Shown: positions 6,234 through 9,647 of the stretch, one piece after another
Layout of the letters: each line of letters opens with the position of its first letter
Numbering within the stretch: the first letter of the stretch is position 1
NCBI GenBank assembly: GCA_016295245.1
Contig: JAEDLO010000062.1
Span: forward strand, 1-9,647
From: Bacteroidales bacterium
GTDB taxonomy: Bacteria; Bacteroidota; Bacteroidia; Bacteroidales; UBA932
Length of the DNA: 9,647 bases
Reading direction: 5' to 3'
Notes under the pieces: generated by a model
The model's input: only the letters and a program-made list of their open reading frames with translations
What the model was told of the DNA's origin: nothing
The model's database searches: none
Translations under genes and position numbers: made by a program

Positions 6234-9200
6234 AAAGACTCTCAATGTTTTTTACGCTCCTCTTTGCGGGAGCGTCTTTCGGCGTAGCCAATGCCCAGAC
6301 AGACAGCAATGACCACAGGCTCGTAAGTCTCTGGGCTTCATATGACAAGGCCCTCCAGGCCGACAAGCCTCGCGAGCAGCAGGCCGTGCTCTTGGAAATC
6401 AAGGCCCGGGCCTCGCGCGAAAAGCTGCTTTGGGACTGGTATGACGCTTCCGTGCAATATGTTAAAGCTGTCACGATGCGCGACTGGAAGCAAAGGGAAA
6501 GGCTCCGTGCAGAGCTTGAGGATGAAATACGTCAGGCCCACCCTTCGGTGCGTATCTTTCACTCGCCGCAAGCGGCCGACTCGCTGCTGTCCGGCCCTTG
6601 GGCAGCTGAGCTGAAAAGCAGCCGCAATGACGCTTTCTACAAGCGCGACAGGGCCCTTTCCGGCCTGCCGTTCGGGAAGATTCTGCCTTCGCTGCTGGAG
6701 AACGACTGGCAGTGGGCACTATGGACAAGGGCAGTGCGGCAGAGGGGCGAGGGCTTCGAGATCCTTGCCGAGATCTATCCGGAGGGCAGCGTGGAGCGCT
6801 CGCTGGTGGACTTTGCTGCGCTAAGCAGCTCGAAGCTGACAAGGCCGCAGGCTCTTCGTGACTTTGCCCGCAGGCACGAAAACCGGGCAGCGGCCCTGCT
6901 CGCCCTGGGAGAGCTGCTGAAGCTTCGCAGGGACAGTCTTGCAAGCCTCGAAAGCCCTGCCTCCGAGCAGGCGTATCTCGAACTCCGCGAGGACTGCCGC
7001 AGCTTCAACAGAATGTGCGGCGGCTACAGCGGCCTGGAAGGGCGCATCGCAGCTGTCTGCAAGCAGGGCAAGGCCATACTTGAGCAGCTTGAGGCGCCAT
7101 CGCTGGATGTGGAGGTTGTCGATGGGGAGGCGGTTCTGAGCCTTCGTAACCTGGACGGCGCGAGGCTGAAAGTCTATGACGGGCAGCGCCTCGTCTTCAA
7201 AAGGGAACTTAAAAACGACAGATGCAGCTTCTATGTCCCTGACACCCTGCGCTGCCGCCTGGAGACCCCGTGCGACGGCGAGTACCGGCTGCTCGTGGGA
7301 GGGGGAGACATCGAGCGCGAAGTGCGCTATGTGCGAGAAAGCCTTTCGATTTCCCTTCGCCGGGACGCAAAGGGGACGGCAGTCTTTGTTGCAGACTACC
7401 GGAGCGGCGAGCCGATTGACAACTGCACGATAACGCTGTACAAGGACGGAGACAGCAGCGAGGGCAGGTGCGGTCCGCTCGACTGCCGCGAAGGCTTTGC
7501 TTATCTCGACGCCGGCTTCGCATCAAAGTTGGAGGCTCTGGGCTATCGCTCAGGCATTCAGGCGAGCTGCGAGGCTGCCGATGGGACGCTGCGACTCTCC
7601 GGCATACTGGAAGCGGGCTACAAGAGCCTGCGCAGGACTATGCCTGTAGCCGATGCCCTTATGGACAGGGCGGTGCTGCTCACCGACGCGGGTTATTTCA
7701 CCCCGGGACAGAGTTGCCGCTTCAAGGCCGTGCTGCTGCGCGGGCAGCAGGAGTTTCAGCTGCGCGAGGGCGTCAAGGTCGAAGTGAGCCTGATGGACCC
7801 TCAGGGGAAAACGCTTGCCGTCCGGGAGCTCACCAGCTCGGAGCTTGGTTCGGTCCACGGGGAGTTCCCACTCGGCAAGGACCTGCGCTCAGGCATCTAC
7901 AGAGTGCAGCTCAAGGAAGGCGGGAAGGTCCTCGCCGACAAGCCGATACGGCTTGAGAGAGCCGAACTGCCGGCCTTCACCCTGGAATGGGACCGGGACG
8001 ATGAGCTTCACCTCAAAGGCGAAAGAATCTGTCTCGGCGGCCGTCTGACGGACTATGCCGGCCACCCTATGCAGCCTCAGAAGGCCGTTGTCAGCATAAA
8101 CGCCGGCTCCGGTCCCGTTCAGGAAAGTGAGGTTCATACCGCAGCTGACGGATCTTTCCGAATCTGCTTCAAGGCAAGCGACAGGAACTATGATTACTAC
8201 GACATAAAGTTCAGTGTCACGGACAAGGCTGGAAGGAGTCGGGAATTCAGCACTTTCTGCCGCTCGACCGGCCGCATCTCCTTTTCAGTAGGCTTGGAGA
8301 ACGCCGCCCCGGCTTCGGCCCTTACAGTAGAAGATGCCTCGGCACGGCTAAGATTCACACGCGACCGTCGCATAGCTATAGACTACTGCCTGCTTCTTGA
8401 CGGAAGGGAGGTGCTGAAAGGCCGCCTGGGTGACGAAGAACTGCTCGAACTGCCACTGCAGGCAGAGGGCCTCTACCGCCTCAAGGCCGTCGGGAGCATA
8501 GAAGGACAGTCTGAATACAAAACTGAGGAGAGTCTCGAATTCATCCATCTGACAGACAATTCAAACACCCTTTCATTCGATTGCCCGTCATTTTTCAAGA
8601 AAAGCTCATCAGACGAAAGGGCCGTCCTGGCCGGCACCACACTGGGCCGGGCCCGGATAGTGGCAGAGCTGTTCAACGACAGGGCAGAACTCATTGAGAG
8701 TCAACTCGTAAGCATAGAAGGCCGCAAGGGTGAAGAGGGCTCTCTGGGCAAAATCGCCTTCAAGTCGGATACTCAAGGCCGCTGCTATGCAAGGCTGCTC
8801 TTTTTCCGCGACGGCAAAGACTACAGCTACTCGTGCATTTTCGATGCCCGGGAAACGAAGAATCCGCCGCTGAAGCTTGAATTCACCCGCTTCGAAGACA
8901 GGACAAGGCCATCAACCCGGTATAGTTTCCAGCTAAGGACGCAGCCGGGGGCAGAATGCGCCGCGAGCATCTTCGACATCGCAAGCGAGAACTTTATGGA
9001 CAATCACTGGCATAGGATTGAGAGCCGTCAGGCGGGTATGCTTTTAGTTTCCTTCAAGGAGATGTGCGGACGCAACGACTCGGATTATCTCCTTTTCGCG
9101 CGGCCGATATATTCTAGTTCCCTTTCGATGAAGTCCGCCGCCGTCAACTTGGCGGATGACTTTGTCGAGTCCGAAGCCCTCGACGAGCAGGCCGCAGAGC

Positions 9201-9647
9201 AGGCTCCGGACGAGAAGCTGCGCAGCGATCTCTCCCCTGTACTGTTCTGGGCGCCAGAACTCAAGGCGGACAAGGACGGGCTTGTGGAGCTGAGCTTCAA
9301 GACCTCCGACCGCCTCTCGCGCTTTGCAGTCCAGGTCTTCGCCCACGACCGAAAGTTCTCTAACAACAGCCTGCGTCAGCTGATGACGGTCAGCCTGCCG
9401 GTCAAGTTGGACATAAATCGGACGGGCACTCTGTTCGAAGGCGACAGCATCTGCATCCCGGTATCGGTCTCAAGCCTTCTGGAAAGCAAACAGAGCGGCG
9501 TTCTGGAGATATCGTTCCTCAGACGGGACGGCAGCGGCAAGGTACTGGACTGCAGTCGCTTCAATATTACGGTCGAGCCTTCGGAAGTAATCAGCCGCAG
9601 CGCCGGCCTGCTGGTGCCTGAAGGCCTGAGCAGGCTGGGCATACTCG
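6230..9647 (+). CDS. Secreted alpha-2-macroglobulin family protein, C-terminus beyond the window
   Basis: I read 1,139 residues in one open frame from the ATG at 6230, running off the right edge. It begins with a Sec signal peptide (MKRLSMFF..., likely cleavage after Ala22 in VANA-QT) and has no lipobox cysteine, so it should be periplasmic or secreted rather than a lipoprotein. Residues about 23-285 are mainly helical, as recalled for the N-terminal part of Bacteroidota macroglobulins. From about 290 there are beta-rich macroglobulin-like domains: an MG2-type domain with LTDAGYFTPGQSCRFKAVLL (484-503), and an Ig-like/MG4-like domain with GRLTDYAGHPM (from 604). An acidic, Ala/Gln/Glu-rich linker (about 975-1000) precedes the A2M core segment FWAPELKADKDGLVELSF (1006-1023) and FAVQVFAHD. 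Related proteins usually reach about 1,800-2,000 residues; the thioester-domain region is not in view, so the presence of a CxEQ thioester is unknown. Family members trap proteases; a defensive role here is inferred. The start overlaps the folC stop by 4 bases. Confidence 0.88.
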   Translation, partial: MKRLSMFFTLLFAGASFGVANAQTDSNDHRLVSLWASYDKALQADKPREQQAVLLEIKARASREKLLWDWYDASVQYVKAVTMRDWKQRERLRAELEDEIRQAHPSVRIFHSPQAADSLLSGPWAAELKSSRNDAFYKRDRALSGLPFGKILPSLLENDWQWALWTRAVRQRGEGFEILAEIYPEGSVERSLVDFAALSSSKLTRPQALRDFARRHENRAAALLALGELLKLRRDSLASLESPASEQAYLELREDCRSFNRMCGGYSGLEGRIAAVCKQGKAILEQLEAPSLDVEVVDGEAVLSLRNLDGARLKVYDGQRLVFKRELKNDRCSFYVPDTLRCRLETPCDGEYRLLVGGGDIEREVRYVRESLSISLRRDAKGTAVFVADYRSGEPIDNCTITLYKDGDSSEGRCGPLDCREGFAYLDAGFASKLEALGYRSGIQASCEAADGTLRLSGILEAGYKSLRRTMPVADALMDRAVLLTDAGYFTPGQSCRFKAVLLRGQQEFQLREGVKVEVSLMDPQGKTLAVRELTSSELGSVHGEFPLGKDLRSGIYRVQLKEGGKVLADKPIRLERAELPAFTLEWDRDDELHLKGERICLGGRLTDYAGHPMQPQKAVVSINAGSGPVQESEVHTAADGSFRICFKASDRNYDYYDIKFSVTDKAGRSREFSTFCRSTGRISFSVGLENAAPASALTVEDASARLRFTRDRRIAIDYCLLLDGREVLKGRLGDEELLELPLQAEGLYRLKAVGSIEGQSEYKTEESLEFIHLTDNSNTLSFDCPSFFKKSSSDERAVLAGTTLGRARIVAELFNDRAELIESQLVSIEGRKGEEGSLGKIAFKSDTQGRCYARLLFFRDGKDYSYSCIFDARETKNPPLKLEFTRFEDRTRPSTRYSFQLRTQPGAECAASIFDIASENFMDNHWHRIESRQAGMLLVSFKEMCGRNDSDYLLFARPIYSSSLSMKSAAVNLADDFVESEALDEQAAEQAPDEKLRSDLSPVLFWAPELKADKDGLVELSFKTSDRLSRFAVQVFAHDRKFSNNSLRQLMTVSLPVKLDINRTGTLFEGDSICIPVSVSSLLESKQSGVLEISFLRRDGSGKVLDCSRFNITVEPSEVISRSAGLLVPEGLSRLGIL

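Noticed and set aside
6338..9642. Many short open frames on both strands within the macroglobulin-like gene
   Set aside because: The frame from 6230 stays open for 1,139 codons with a signal peptide and family motifs throughout; the others are arginine/serine/alanine-rich shadows.
1..9647. CRISPR arrays, tRNA/rRNA genes, mobile elements, toxin-antitoxin or phage-defence loci
   Set aside because: No direct-repeat arrays, tRNA-like folds, transposase or integrase motifs were seen. The PIN-PhoH protein has a PIN domain, but it is part of a large fusion rather than a small toxin with a paired antitoxin gene beside it.

Overview
The window reads as a chromosomal housekeeping segment from a member of the Bacteroidota, probably a moderately GC-rich Bacteroidales. 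The taxonomic call rests on several points. The intergenic regions carry matches to the Bacteroidota promoter pattern (-33 TTG(C), about 19 bases, -7 TAnnTTTG). Most starts lack a Shine-Dalgarno sequence. The alpha-2-macroglobulin-like protein has the layout recalled from this phylum, and the PurL-related gene resembles the large PurL of this group. No genus can be named. I see no rRNA, tRNA, CRISPR array, insertion sequence, integrase or phage gene.

Layout. Three genes run leftward from a divergent promoter region near position 4,980: a free-standing PurL-like protein (3829-4953), a PIN-PhoH ATPase/RNase (2464-3807), and pyruvate phosphate dikinase (ppdK, 1-2407), which runs off the left edge without its C-terminus. 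Two genes run rightward from the same region: folC (5007-6233) and a very large secreted alpha-2-macroglobulin-family protein (6230-9647), which starts inside the folC stop codon and runs off the right edge. Coding is dense: the three intergenic gaps are 56, 21 and 53 bases, so no stretch over 300 bases lacks a gene.

How the genes relate. ppdK (pyruvate/PEP interconversion), folC (folate polyglutamylation) and the PIN-PhoH protein (RNA metabolism) are ordinary core functions with no obvious shared pathway. The one thematic link is purine/one-carbon metabolism: the PurL-like protein is homologous to the FGAM synthase second half, and folates supply purine carbons. The PurL-like protein has lost the recognisable catalytic loop and has no glutaminase domain, so this link is only suggestive. 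The alpha-2-macroglobulin-like protein is exported and would act in the periplasm or at the surface.

Most noteworthy: the stand-alone, apparently non-catalytic PurL-derived protein and the compact overlapping divergent promoters that separate it from folC. I do not see convincing evidence of a new multi-gene system here.
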